Below are positions 13,711 through 24,179 of a DNA stretch of 64,000 nt, in pieces (positions within the stretch are counted from its first letter, which is position 1; each line of letters begins with the position of its first letter). A program made the translations under genes and the position numbers. The DNA comes from Paramecium sonneborni. Taxonomy: Eukaryota > Ciliophora > Oligohymenophorea > Peniculida > Parameciidae. The DNA lies in contig CAJJDN010000099.1 of assembly GCA_905182985.1 (NCBI GenBank), forward strand, positions 26,040 through 90,039, read 5' to 3'. Under the pieces are notes generated by a model that saw only the letters and a list, made by a program, of their open reading frames with translations, ran no database searches and was not told the origin of the DNA.

Positions 13711-14165
13711 TTGAATCTAAAATTGACCTAAATGATTCTTACAAATATTGTAGTTGATATAATTCTTGTTAAAGTTATAATCGCTTAATAAACATCATCA
13801 GGTTATAACAAGATAAATTGAATCATTTTATTAGAAAACTTTTAAATCTAAGAAATTTAGAATTAGAAATTTCAAATGAACTAAATTAAATATTTAATTA
13901 ATATCAAATTTTTTCATCGAATATCTAATATTTCTAATTTAATTTTGATATTCTAGCATTCAATTCTTCATGAAAATTTTATACTGCAAAAAACCTTACT
14001 TATTCAGCTTTTTTTGATTTAAAGATATTAACAAGTCAAGATTCAAAAATTTAAGCATTAATTAAAAATATATAATATTAAAAATATTATCCAAATAATT
14101 TAAGATTAATAAAATTTCATATAGCATAGCATCATCTTGAACTTGTTTGTCATCTTAAAATATGA
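13711..14165 (+). pseudogene. Unknown protein relic with two in-frame TGA
   Basis: One + frame of 151 codons ends at the TGA at 14163-14165 and has only two internal TGA, at 13755-13757 and 13971-13973. The text is natural throughout: DLNDSYKYCS before the first, YNSCQSYNRLINIIRLQQDK after it, NHFIRKLLNLRNLELEIS in the middle, and KFYTAKNLTYSAFFDLKI after the second. The first TGA lies in a C-S-x-Y-x-x-C context where Trp is plausible. The central part looks alpha-helical. A decayed gene is the simplest reading. Confidence 0.45.
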
Positions 14166-15426
14166 AAAGGATTAAAGATTTAGATAATTTTATATAGCTT
14201 ATGTCATATTTAAGATTTTAAAAGTGTAAGTAGAAAGATATTTATTTATTCTATTATTATTATTATTATTGAATAATTCCAATAAAAAATGAAAATCCTA
14301 TACAATCATCATTCTACATTTAACGTTTGAAAAGCATTTTTGGAATAATTTCTTGAGTTTTTATTCCTTTAGCATCAAACATTTTAAGAATTGAAATCTT
14401 ATCAAAACATATATTAAAACATTAACATTCATTTTTTGATTATCGATTTGGTTTACAAGAAGCACATACTCCTTAATTAGAATACTTTTTGTTCTAGATA
14501 TCTATTTGAATAGCCTATATTCAAAAGATAATTATCAAAAGTAAAACTAAATACATCTTATTTTAATAACATAAGCATTTCAATTGCAGCTACACAAATT
14601 AAATTAAATTAAATAGAATCAAAATTTTGAGATAGCATTTAAATGTAGTTTAGTATCAAATTATCTCCCACAAACGAATAGTAAGATTGAAGCGCTATTC
14701 CATCCCCTACCCTATTTATTTATTTAAAATACTGACAAAACTTTTTATTTGACACTTATGAACATTTTGAAATTGGACTAAATGAGGATTTAGTTGTATT
14801 CTATAAACAAACATTATCAAATGCTACTTTATATTTACAATTTGATTCTGGATTCATCTTTTTGACAATGTATTTTTTTTGTATTACAAAAATTATCATT
14901 AATAAAAAATAAAATTACTTTTTATAAAAGTACATATTTATATAAATAAATGGCTATCTTTAAGTTATAGGGTTTTTAATTGTGAATTGCAAGTAAGAAT
15001 TTTTAAAATGAAAATGACCACAATTATGACGAAACCTTAATATCAAAATTAAACTTAATTATTGATTTTGAGTAATCAAGACTATTTTTTTAAACTATAT
15101 CTAAAACATCTTCTAAAGGTAACTTTAGTAACTAATAAATTGAATAGCTATTGTATTTATGTTTATTGTTAAAAAAAAACAATTTAACTCCAAATAAAAA
15201 ATATACAATTTATCCACTAAACCAAATCGAAGTACGATGTACGTATGAATTTAGAAAATGCTAATACAATGGTGATTTGTGGTTAAAGTTTAATATCTTA
15301 AATAAATTTTGAAGATTGTTATAAATTTACTTGTAAGTATCCTTAAAACAGTTCACCTTCTTTTTATGTGACAATAAAAATTTATAAGAAGAATAAAATT
15401 TAATTAATATTTAAGTTATAGAATTT
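14166..15426 (+). pseudogene. Fragmentary surface-protein-like relic in AT-rich DNA
   Basis: The clearest piece is at about 14691-14890: AIPSPTLFIYLKY, then an in-frame TGA at 14733-14735, then FDTYEHFEIGLNEDLVVFY and SNATLYLQFDSGFIFL. Near 15258-15410 another frame reads QINFEDCYKFTCKYPQNSSP. The pieces look like extracellular beta-rich sequence but do not join in one frame. Between them (14166-14690, 14900-15230) I see only AT-rich DNA. Confidence 0.3.
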
Positions 15427-17055
15427 ATGTAGAAAATATTGAGTTTTTTATTGATGAACACTATTTTAGTGGTAGGATAATACAAAAATTTATCAGAAGA
15501 AGACTTGATCCATTTGTTGCAATATTAAAAATTTATTGGAACTTGGAAATCAGAAATTACCTCAATGGATTAATTCCACTATCTAGATTATTAAGAAGGA
15601 TAAGCAGAAGTAATATTCAATAACTACCTTGAAATTTGTTTTTTAAATCCTAAATATTATGAAAATAAGCAAGTTTATTTATCATTTAGTCTCACAAATT
15701 ACAATAATTTTACATAGTAATATTTTAAAAAACTTATTTAATAGAAGTTGGTCAGGTGAAAAAAAATTCAGCTTGCAATTTGGAACATTTGCCAAATTCT
15801 AAGGGCCTTACTTCTCTTGCAAAGGAAATTTTTTATTACAAGTTCTTTTTGATTAATCATTTGCTGATATTAAAGACACAAAAGTCTATATATTCCTATA
15901 AAGCGATGATTGTTATTTTAATATATCTCTTTTAGCTGTATCAGGATAAGAGGAAGAATATAGAAATACTTTGACATTCATGATAATATCAATAATATTA
16001 TCACTTATTTAAATAATTGCTAGCATAATATAAATAAGAGTTAACTTGCCAGATGGATATGATGTAAAATTTAATCATAAAATTATTCTAGATTTCTTTT
16101 TTAGCTAATCTAATAAACTATGAGTATTAAATGGAGATATTTTTCTTGATCATTTTTTCTATGTCTTTACATGAAGTAAAGCTCCAATTAAATTAATTAG
16201 AGTTTTCAATCATTTTATATAGCTCCAATATTACTTTAAGCAGTATCAGCTATGAGCTGTTTTTTAATTACTTGGAAAGCTTGGGAAAAAAATATAAAAT
16301 TTTAATTTCTGCCTTGTTGTCAAGGTTTTTGTCATTTTATAAGTTTTTTCTTGATAATTAGTAAATATTGCTTTAATCCATAGGTTTATTGAGTTATTTC
16401 AGCCTATTTTTTTTATATGAATTTCATTCTTATTCAATGCTCAATTCAGCATTTATTTTATATCCAATAATAATTAGGAATATTAGATTAAATATTATTG
16501 AGAGATTTAGTATAATTTATATTTTTGGGTTTTTTTCAACAAAGACATTTTATTTTGTATTCATATTAGATTAATAGTTAGTTTTATTGTAGAGGTTACT
16601 CAGAAAATTAAATGAGTTTTTAACCAAAATACTTAATGGTTATATTATATTTAATCATTTATTTGACATCGATTGCTCTTTTGTTAATTTAAAAAATATT
16701 TGGCTCAAGATCTTTAATATGCATGAATCGACGCATGGTTAATCCCATATAACAATTGGATGATTAAAATATTGCTTAAGATGATGAATAAAAATAAGGA
16801 GATAATAATTTTTTTAAAATTGACAACATAGTTGTAGAAGATTTTGAAGCATGTTCAATATGCCTTAATCCTCTAAATTCAAATCAAACTCTAAATGATT
16901 CATTATCTCAGTCTTTTATTGAAGGACCCCTAATCTAAACTCCATGTAATCATATATTTCATTTAAAATGCTTTAAGCAATACATTTAATCAAGAATAAA
17001 CTTTTAATAAAACAATTGTCCTATTTGCAGACAATTATTGCCATAATTCAAATGA
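15427..17055 (+). CDS. Multi-TM RING-H2 E3 ubiquitin ligase, Tul1/FLY1 (DSC) type, frame interrupted
   Basis: In this family an extracytoplasmic lectin-like domain, about seven membrane helices and a C-terminal RING-H2 ubiquitinate membrane proteins in the Golgi/endosomal system. The start at 15427 gives a hydrophobic N-terminus (MQKILSFLLMNTILVVGQ). The lumenal part has FIGTWKS, LDYQEGQAEV and RSWSGEKKFSLQFG. Membrane text (TFMIISIILSLIQIIASII, then AMSCFLITWKAWEKN and LFFLYEFHSYSMLNSAFIL) leads to KIFGSRSLI. The RING (16852-17030) has CSIC, TPCNHIFHLKCF, CPIC and ends RQLLPQF. YEFH, WKA, FGSR and TPCNHxFH match the plant FLY/yeast Tul1 pattern as I know it. A 25-nt GT...AG intron at 16557-16581 restores frame exactly. 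Shifts near A-runs at about 15727-15732 and 16286-16292, and an unresolved section at 16110-16240, mean it is either a young pseudogene or contains indel errors. Confidence 0.6.
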
Positions 17056-17352
17056 TTATTATGATTAGATATATTTAATTATTGTTAGCAATAAAAGACC
17101 TTAAATTTAATTTATTTTTAGAATATAATTTGAAAAATAAAAAAGTTAATAGGAAATGAAACTACTATAAAAGGAATAAACAATTTAATTAATACACTTT
17201 TCTTTCTATAAATTATTTCATTCAAACTCCAGAATATTGTTTTTTATATGATCTTATATAATTACAATTATCCAAAATTTCTTCATAGTTTTATTCAATC
17301 AAATTGATATGAGTTCAATCATAGGTTTAGTTAGAATAGTATTAAACTCATT
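16331..17352. repeat. Direct repeat copy 1 (1,022 bp), ends at N
   Basis: As far as I can compare by eye this 1,022-bp segment is identical to 17354-18375. It ends at the base before the N at 17353. It contains the C-terminal half of the RING-ligase gene and its 3' flank. This is most likely the end of a left contig whose overlap with the next contig was not merged. Confidence 0.85.
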
Positions 17353-17353
17353 N
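17353..17353. other. Single-N assembly gap
   Basis: One undetermined base sits exactly between two copies of a 1,022-bp direct repeat. It marks a contig join rather than an unread base. Confidence 0.9.
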
Positions 17354-18078
17354 GTCATTTTATAAGTTTTTTCTTGATAATTAGTAAATATTGCTTTAAT
17401 CCATAGGTTTATTGAGTTATTTCAGCCTATTTTTTTTATATGAATTTCATTCTTATTCAATGCTCAATTCAGCATTTATTTTATATCCAATAATAATTAG
17501 GAATATTAGATTAAATATTATTGAGAGATTTAGTATAATTTATATTTTTGGGTTTTTTTCAACAAAGACATTTTATTTTGTATTCATATTAGATTAATAG
17601 TTAGTTTTATTGTAGAGGTTACTCAGAAAATTAAATGAGTTTTTAACCAAAATACTTAATGGTTATATTATATTTAATCATTTATTTGACATCGATTGCT
17701 CTTTTGTTAATTTAAAAAATATTTGGCTCAAGATCTTTAATATGCATGAATCGACGCATGGTTAATCCCATATAACAATTGGATGATTAAAATATTGCTT
17801 AAGATGATGAATAAAAATAAGGAGATAATAATTTTTTTAAAATTGACAACATAGTTGTAGAAGATTTTGAAGCATGTTCAATATGCCTTAATCCTCTAAA
17901 TTCAAATCAAACTCTAAATGATTCATTATCTCAGTCTTTTATTGAAGGACCCCTAATCTAAACTCCATGTAATCATATATTTCATTTAAAATGCTTTAAG
18001 CAATACATTTAATCAAGAATAAACTTTTAATAAAACAATTGTCCTATTTGCAGACAATTATTGCCATAATTCAAATGA
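17354..18078 (+). pseudogene. Truncated duplicate of the RING-H2 ligase C-terminus
   Basis: This repeats the last membrane segments and the RING-H2 domain of the upstream ligase through its TGA at 18076-18078. It begins mid-exon at the gap and has no 5' part. I treat it as a duplicate created at the contig join, not as a second gene. If the duplication were real it would be a headless copy. Confidence 0.6.
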
Positions 18079-18375
18079 TTATTATGATTAGATATATTTA
18101 ATTATTGTTAGCAATAAAAGACCTTAAATTTAATTTATTTTTAGAATATAATTTGAAAAATAAAAAAGTTAATAGGAAATGAAACTACTATAAAAGGAAT
18201 AAACAATTTAATTAATACACTTTTCTTTCTATAAATTATTTCATTCAAACTCCAGAATATTGTTTTTTATATGATCTTATATAATTACAATTATCCAAAA
18301 TTTCTTCATAGTTTTATTCAATCAAATTGATATGAGTTCAATCATAGGTTTAGTTAGAATAGTATTAAACTCATT
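17354..18375. repeat. Direct repeat copy 2 (1,022 bp), begins after N
   Basis: Copy of 16331-17352 shifted by 1,023 bp, starting immediately after the N. Unique sequence continues from 18376. The real chromosome probably has one copy. Confidence 0.85.
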
Positions 18376-18943
18376 CGAATAAAGAGTTATATATTATCAA
18401 TAATGATATAGTTGGATTTGAAGTTCGATGTATAAATATAAGATTAATAAAAGATAAGAAATTTATAGTGACAATAATAGACAGGAATATTATCAACGAT
18501 TCAAGCAACAGCAAGTTCTTTATTATAAAGTTTTCCCATAGTTAAGAGTAATTCTTAAATCTAAAATTTATTTTTATAAGATGAATAATTTTATTTTTGA
18601 TATATGCCTGGACTTTTGATAAAATATATAGAAAAAAATTGAGATATAAGAATTATATATTTATAAAGAAAGAGAACAATAAATTAGTGAATAAAGATAT
18701 CTGAATATATAAATAATATGCTAGGATTTTTTTCGAATTGCAATTAATTGCAGAAAGACAGGGAAATAATAATGATGACAACAATTAGTAACATCATAAG
18801 TTTTCTAACATTCATGAATAGTTTGTTTCTAATTAGGATGTAGTAATAGATTATCATGAACTTCCTCTATTTTTAAGTTTTGTATAGAACAAAAAATGAA
18901 GATGATTATAAGAATTGAAGAGATGAAATAAATAAGAATATTT
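18376..18943. other. AT-rich DNA, no gene seen
   Basis: No coherent protein frame longer than about 30 codons was found on either strand. Confidence 0.4.
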
Positions 18944-19051
18944 ATGGCTAGATAATATAAATATGATGGTGAATGGATTAATAATAATGTTGGGAATGGT
19001 TAATTTTATAATGTGGATGATAATTCATATAGAGGAGACTTAGGCATTTGA
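18944..19051 (+). pseudogene. MORN-repeat fragment
   Basis: A short + frame reads ARQYKYDGEWINNNVGNGQF followed by YNVDDNSYRGDLGI and a TGA at 19049-19051. Y-x-GEW, the G-N-G turn and Y-x-GD are the signature of MORN repeats, which are abundant in ciliates. Only about 1.5 repeats are readable, and no start or continuation was found. It is a remnant of a MORN-repeat protein. Confidence 0.5.
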
Positions 19052-20374
19052 TAATGCTAATATAGCTCATTTATGTAATTTATTTCCAGATGTATAATGA
19101 AAAAGAAGATTAGATTTTTAATGATTGGAAATATTTTTGTGCTTTAGAAAATAATAGTTATGTTTATTTCTAGAAATTAAATTGAATAATTACTTATGGT
19201 CATCGGGAAAATGTAAATATTAGTATTATAAATTGCCATGAGAATTAAATAGATTTGGAAAGCCAAAATCTTTCTTCAATTTTTGATTTGAATTAAAAGA
19301 TTAAATTATGCTTTTATAAAATGCAATAAGGCTACGAAATTACAGGAAATTTATTCAATTAATATTAGATAATAGGTTGTAAATTCGCTTTTGGGATTTG
19401 TGTTTCAAAGAATGTAAATAATATTATGACTAAAGTAACTTTTAAGTTAGATATGGATATAAAATAGTGTTGAAAATAATTTTAAACTAATGTAGTTTAA
19501 TGATTTTGTTTTGAATAATATTACTTGAATAAAAATACTTTTTGCCCTCAATTTAGATTGCAACAATCTAAACTTCATTTAAAATAGCACAATAGGCGAC
19601 ATAATGTGCAAATTAAAGAGTGCATCTTGTTCTGATTATAGAAGTTGTTATAATTTTCTTTTGGAAAGCTTTAAGGGTCAAAAAAAATAATGAGAGATAA
19701 AAAACTACAAAAGATATCAAGATTTATCTTCATGCACAATGAATTAGATTTAAGCACTTTATTTTTGGAATAATTAAATTATGTAGAGAGTTTGAAAGTA
19801 TTATAGGGAAATTAAATTTATCATAATTAATGTTAAGATATTTTATGTTTATTATGAATATAAAGTTCAAAGTCTTTTCAATCTTCTATGTGATATTAAT
19901 TTATAAACTTTATTATCATCATCCTTATAACAAATTTATAAAATTTAACCGATCTTACTGGTCTCTAATCTAATTATGCTTTAGTTATTACTCTTAATAA
20001 TCTTTCTGCTTTCGCCAGGCTTGCTGTATTTTGAGTTTAACCTCATGCTTAATTTAATCCTAATTGAAAATACTGTTATTTCTAAACTTGTTATGATTAA
20101 AGCATCAAAAACTATGTCTGCATCTAACATAAATGTAGTTTCTCTTATATGATTTACAGATAGAAAACTAAGAGTCGTTCAAATTTTACCTCATTTCTAT
20201 TGTTTATTAAAAGAAGTCCACATCTAGTTGCTTACTTTACCAAAATCTTAGAATTATTATTATGGATGTTTCTGTAATATATTATTAAATATAAATACTA
20301 ATAAGTATAAAATATAATTCTCTAAATAATTAATAATATAATTATTATTTAATATGTTCCATATTATAAAATTT
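19052..20374. other. Unresolved AT-rich DNA
   Basis: Short protein-like pieces occur on the + strand at about 19200-19420, but none can be followed for more than about 40 codons. No RNA gene or repeat was recognised. Confidence 0.35.
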
Positions 20375-20600
20375 TCATTATTATTTCATTTTTAATAGAC
20401 TTTCATTACCTCCTTCCCATTTTATTCCAAAGCTATATTCATCAAGTTCTGCATATTCATACTTATTTTAATGAACACTGGTCCATTTATATCCAGAATT
20501 ACTGAATTTTTTGGTTGATGTACTCTAAGATTTTCTTATACTACCACTAAATTATATTGGGTGATGATATATATATGTTATGTATTCTCCAAAAGGATCA
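20375..20600 (-). other. Protein-like extension in another frame at the 3' end of the Gln-rich gene
   Basis: Downstream of the in-frame TGA at 20598-20600, a different - strand frame reads as good protein to a TGA at 20375-20377: LYFDPFGEYITYIYHHPIQF, then SGSIRKSQSTSTKKFSNSGY, KWTSVHQNKYEYAELDEYSF and GIKWEGGNESLLKMKQQ. A one-base shift near CCCTTTACTTTG (about 20601-20612) would join it to the Gln-rich gene. The shift could be a sequence error, a real mutation or an unrecognised splice. The extension looks like the true C-terminus of the ancestral protein. Confidence 0.5.
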
Positions 20601-23600
20601 AAGTAAAGGGTCATGTGTTTTAGAATCACAATAGAGTCCTTAATTTATTTAATTCTAAAGTCTATTTAAATATATTTACTGTTTTTCAATTGGAATTACT
20701 TATGATTTTTATTTTTATTGCTATTAAGATTTTTAATTTGGCTCTATTTGTTAATGTGGCGACAATGGTTGCTGATCAAATTAAAGTGCCTAATTGACAT
20801 TAACTTAACCTGGAGAATCTTATTGTGGATTTTAATTATTAAAGTTCGTATTAGGACTATTTTATATTAATTATTAATTAATATAAATATTATTATTTAG
20901 TTATTATTAATCAGCATCTAATGATCCATGTTTTTATGATATTTATTATGATTATTATTGTGTTTAATGTTGTGATTATGATAGTGTTTATTATGATTAT
21001 TATTCTGCTTATTTTGATTATTATTGTGTTTATTGTTATTATTCTTATTGTGTATATTGTTGTTATTATGATAGTGTTTATTGATATTATTATTATTCTG
21101 CTTATTTTGATTATTATTGTGTATATTGTTGTTATTCTTATTGTGTATATTGTTGTTATTATGATAGCGTTTATTGATATTATTATTATTCTGCTTATTT
21201 TGATTATTATTGTGTATATTGTTGTTATTATGTTAGTGTTTATTGATATTATTATTCTGCTTATTTTTATTATTATTGTGTTTATTGTTAGTATTATTAT
21301 TGGGGATATTGTAGTTATTATTATAGTGTTTATTGTTATTAATATTATTCTGTTTATTTTTATTATTATTGTGTTTAATGTTATTATTCTTATTGTGTAT
21401 ATTGTTGTTATTATGATAGTGTTTATTGATATTATTATTATTCTGCTTATTTTGATTATTATTGTGTATATTGTTGTTATTACGTTAGTGTTTATTGATA
21501 TTATTATTCTGCTTATTTTTATTATTATTGTGTTTATTGTTATTATTATTATTGTGTATATTGTTGTTATTATGATAGTGTTTATTGATATTATTATTAT
21601 TCTACTTATTTTGATTATTATTGTGCATATTGTTGTTATTATGTTAGTGTTTATTGATATTATTATTCTTCTTATTTTTATTATTATGGTGTATATTGTT
21701 GTTATTATGTTAGTGTTTATTGATATTATTATTCTTCTTATTTTTATTATTATTGTGGATATTGTTGTTATTATGTTAGTGTTTATTGATATTATTATTC
21801 TGCTTATTTTTATTATTAATGTGTTTATTGTTAGTATTATTATTGGGGATATTGTAGTTATTATTATAGTGTTTATTGTTATTAATATTATTCTGCTTAT
21901 TTTGATTATTATTGTGTTTATTGTTAGTATTATTATTGGGGATATTGTAGTTATTATTATAGTGTTTATTGTTATTAATATTATTCTGCTTATTTTGATT
22001 ATTATTGTGTTTATAGTTAGTATTATTATTGGGGATATTGTAGTTATTATTATAGTGTTTATTGTTATTATTATTATTCTGCTTATTTTGATTATTATTG
22101 TGTTTATTGTTATTATTATTATTGGGGATATTGTAGTTATTATGATGGGGTTTATTGATATTATTATTATTCTACTTATTTTGATTATTATTGTGTATAT
22201 TGTTGTTATTATGTTAGTGTTTATTGATATTATTATTCTTCTTATTTTTATTATTATTGTGGATATTGTTGTTATTATGTTAGTGTTTATTGATATTATT
22301 ATTCTGCTTATTTTTATTATTATTGTGTTTATTGTTAGTATTATTATTGGGGATATTGTAGTTATTATGATGGGGTTTATTGATATTATTATTATTCTGC
22401 TTATTTTGATTATTATTGTGTATATTGTTGTTATTATGTTAGTGTTTATTGATATTATTATTCTTCTTATTATTATTATTATTGTGTATATTATTGTTAT
22501 TATGATAGTGTTTTTTGTTATTATTATTATTCTGCTTATTTTGATTATTATTGTGTTTATTGTTAGTATTATTATTGGGGATATTGTAGTTATTATTATA
22601 GTGTTTATTGTTATTAATATTATTCTGCTTATTTTGATTATTAATGTGTTTATTGTGAGTATTATTATTGGGTTTATTTTAGTTCTTTAGATTTTGTATA
22701 TTGTTATTATTATTATTGTATTTATTGTAATTATTATTAATCATTCTAATTGTATATTGGATTATTATATTAAATTGGTTACAATTACTCATTATAAAAA
22801 ACAACCATATTTAAACAAGGATAATTCATAAAGTTTCCTATTTATAAATTTTCATTATCAGTCAATAGTTTTGATTCGTGATCATATAATACAAATGAAT
22901 TCGCTGTTAGATTATATTATTTTATCAATTATATTAAATACTTTTATATATTTTGATAATTACCTATCCTAACTATAAATATGGATCTACATATTACTCA
23001 CTAATTGGTGTTTGTTAATCACCTTCACCTTAATAAGTTCTTATAAGCACACCTTACTAAGGAACAATTTAATTATTAAAAACAACCATATTTAAATAAG
23101 GATAATTCATAAAGTTTCCTATTTAAAAATTTTCATTATCAGTCAATAGTGTTGATTCATGATCATATAATAAAAATGAATTCGCTGTTAGATTATATTA
23201 TTGTATCAATTATATTAAATACTTTTATATATTTTGATAATTACCTATCCTAAGTATAAATATGGATCTACATATTACTCACTAATTGGTGTTTGTTAAT
23301 CACCTTCACCTTAATAAGTTCTTATAAGCACACCTTACTAAGGAACAATTTAATTATTAAAAACAACCATATTTAAATAAGGATAATTCATAAAGTTTCC
23401 TATTTAAAAATTTTCATTATCAGTCAATAGTTTTGATTCGTGATCATATAATACAAATGAATTCGCTGTTAGATTATATTATTTTATCAATTATATTAAA
23501 TACTTTTATATATTTTGATAATTACCTATCCTAAGTATAAATATGGATCTACATATTACTCACTAATTGGTGTTTGTTAATCACCTTCACCTTAATAAGT

Positions 23601-24115
23601 TCTTATAAGCACACCTTACTAAGGAACAATTTAATTATTAAAAACAACCATATTTAAATAAGGATAATTCATAAAGTTTCCTATTTAAAAATTTTCATTA
23701 TCAGTCAATAGTGTTGATTCATGATCATATAATAAAAATGAATTCGCTGTTAGATTATATTATTGTATCAATTATATTAAATACTTTTATATATTTTGAT
23801 AATTACCTATCCTAAGTATAAATATGGATCTACATATTACTCACTAATTGGTGTTTGTTAATCACCTTCACCTTAATAAGTTCTTATAAGCACACCTTAA
23901 GACACATGTTCATCTTAAGGACTGAGTTAACCTTATTAATTTAAAAATATATAGAATTATGCATTTGCATCATGAAATGGTCTTAAATCATCGTTAGGAT
24001 TAATAAATCCCTACTTTAAATCAGGAAATTTATATCCAATTTAGAATTTTGTATTCTCAAAATAATTTTAAGCCAAATAATTAAACATTTCTTATGCTTT
24101 AGCCGATTAATCCAT
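20598..24115 (-). CDS. Tandem-repeat protein with intron in each unit and a huge Gln-rich tract
   Basis: Exon 1 (23807-24115, 103 codons) begins MDQSAKAQEMFNYLAQNYF and includes KFPDLKQGFINPNDDLRPFH. Exons 2-4 are each exactly 258 nt (86 codons), split by identical 23-nt GTAATTATC...AAAAG introns at 23784-23806, 23503-23525, 23222-23244 and 22941-22963. The repeat contains YDHESTLLTDNENFQIGNF, VLIRTYQGEGDQQTPISEQ and YVDPYLYLG. Exon 5 (20598-22940) finishes a fifth unit, then enters about 600 residues of Gln-rich sequence encoded by the AAT-like repeat, then QFDQQPLSPHQQIEPNQ. All exon phases agree and the sum is 1,142 codons. ATG 24175 with a 36-nt intron is an alternative start. No known domain is recognised; a scaffold or prion-like protein is possible. 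The C-terminus may continue in another frame (20375-20600). Confidence 0.7.
20921..22740. repeat. ATT/AAT-based degenerate minisatellite (1.8 kb)
   Basis: Imperfect tandem sequence built of ATT triplets with recurring blocks (TTCTGCTTATTTTGATTATT, TTGTGTATATTGTTGTTATT, TAGTGTTTATTGATATTATT) spaced by multiples of 3. On the coding (-) strand in the gene's frame it reads mainly TAA/CAA/TCA/GCA, i.e. Gln-rich. The other frames are Asn-rich or Ile-rich and also open, because TAA is not a stop here. Block variants recur in groups, pointing to growth by unequal exchange. Confidence 0.85.
22801..23900. repeat. 281-bp tandem array, four units, alternating A/B variants
   Basis: Unit starts (ACAACCATAT) fall at 22801, 23082, 23363 and 23644, exactly 281 bp apart; the last unit ends near 23900. 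Units 1 and 3 share GTTTTGATTCGTG and TTTTATCAAT. Units 2 and 4 share GTGTTGATTCATG and TTGTATCAAT. This implies a 562-bp dimer was duplicated. The array is not a satellite: each unit is an 86-codon exon plus a 23-nt intron of the - strand gene. Confidence 0.9.
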
Positions 24116-24179
24116 AGTCTGAAAATGAATAGGTTATTCTTGTTAAAAATTTACAGCTTAAAGCATAAATTTCATCTTA

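Noticed and set aside
12797..14165. General reassignment of TGA to Trp.
   Set aside because: The intact genes use TGG for Trp and end at TGA with short spacers; only decayed-looking genes show internal TGA.
17354..18078. A second RING-H2 ligase gene.
   Set aside because: It appears identical to the first over the repeat, headless, and starts exactly after an N; best explained as an unmerged contig overlap.
20921..22690. A 589-codon + strand open frame rich in Ile, Val and Leu, like a huge membrane protein.
   Set aside because: It is the antisense of the AAT-like repeat. The flanking exons on the - strand fix a Gln-rich frame, and no unique sequence flanks the + frame.
20375..22792. An 805-codon - strand Asn-rich frame starting MSNCNQFNIIIQY.
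   Set aside because: Open only because TAA/TAG are sense. The upstream 86-residue repeat exons read into the Gln frame, and the Asn frame gives poor text at 20.65-20.9 kb. Its last 80 codons are kept as a possible C-terminal extension.
22801..23900. Satellite DNA or a CRISPR-like array.
   Set aside because: Units are contiguous 281-bp repeats without spacers and carry an 86-codon exon plus a 23-nt intron in phase with the neighbouring exons.
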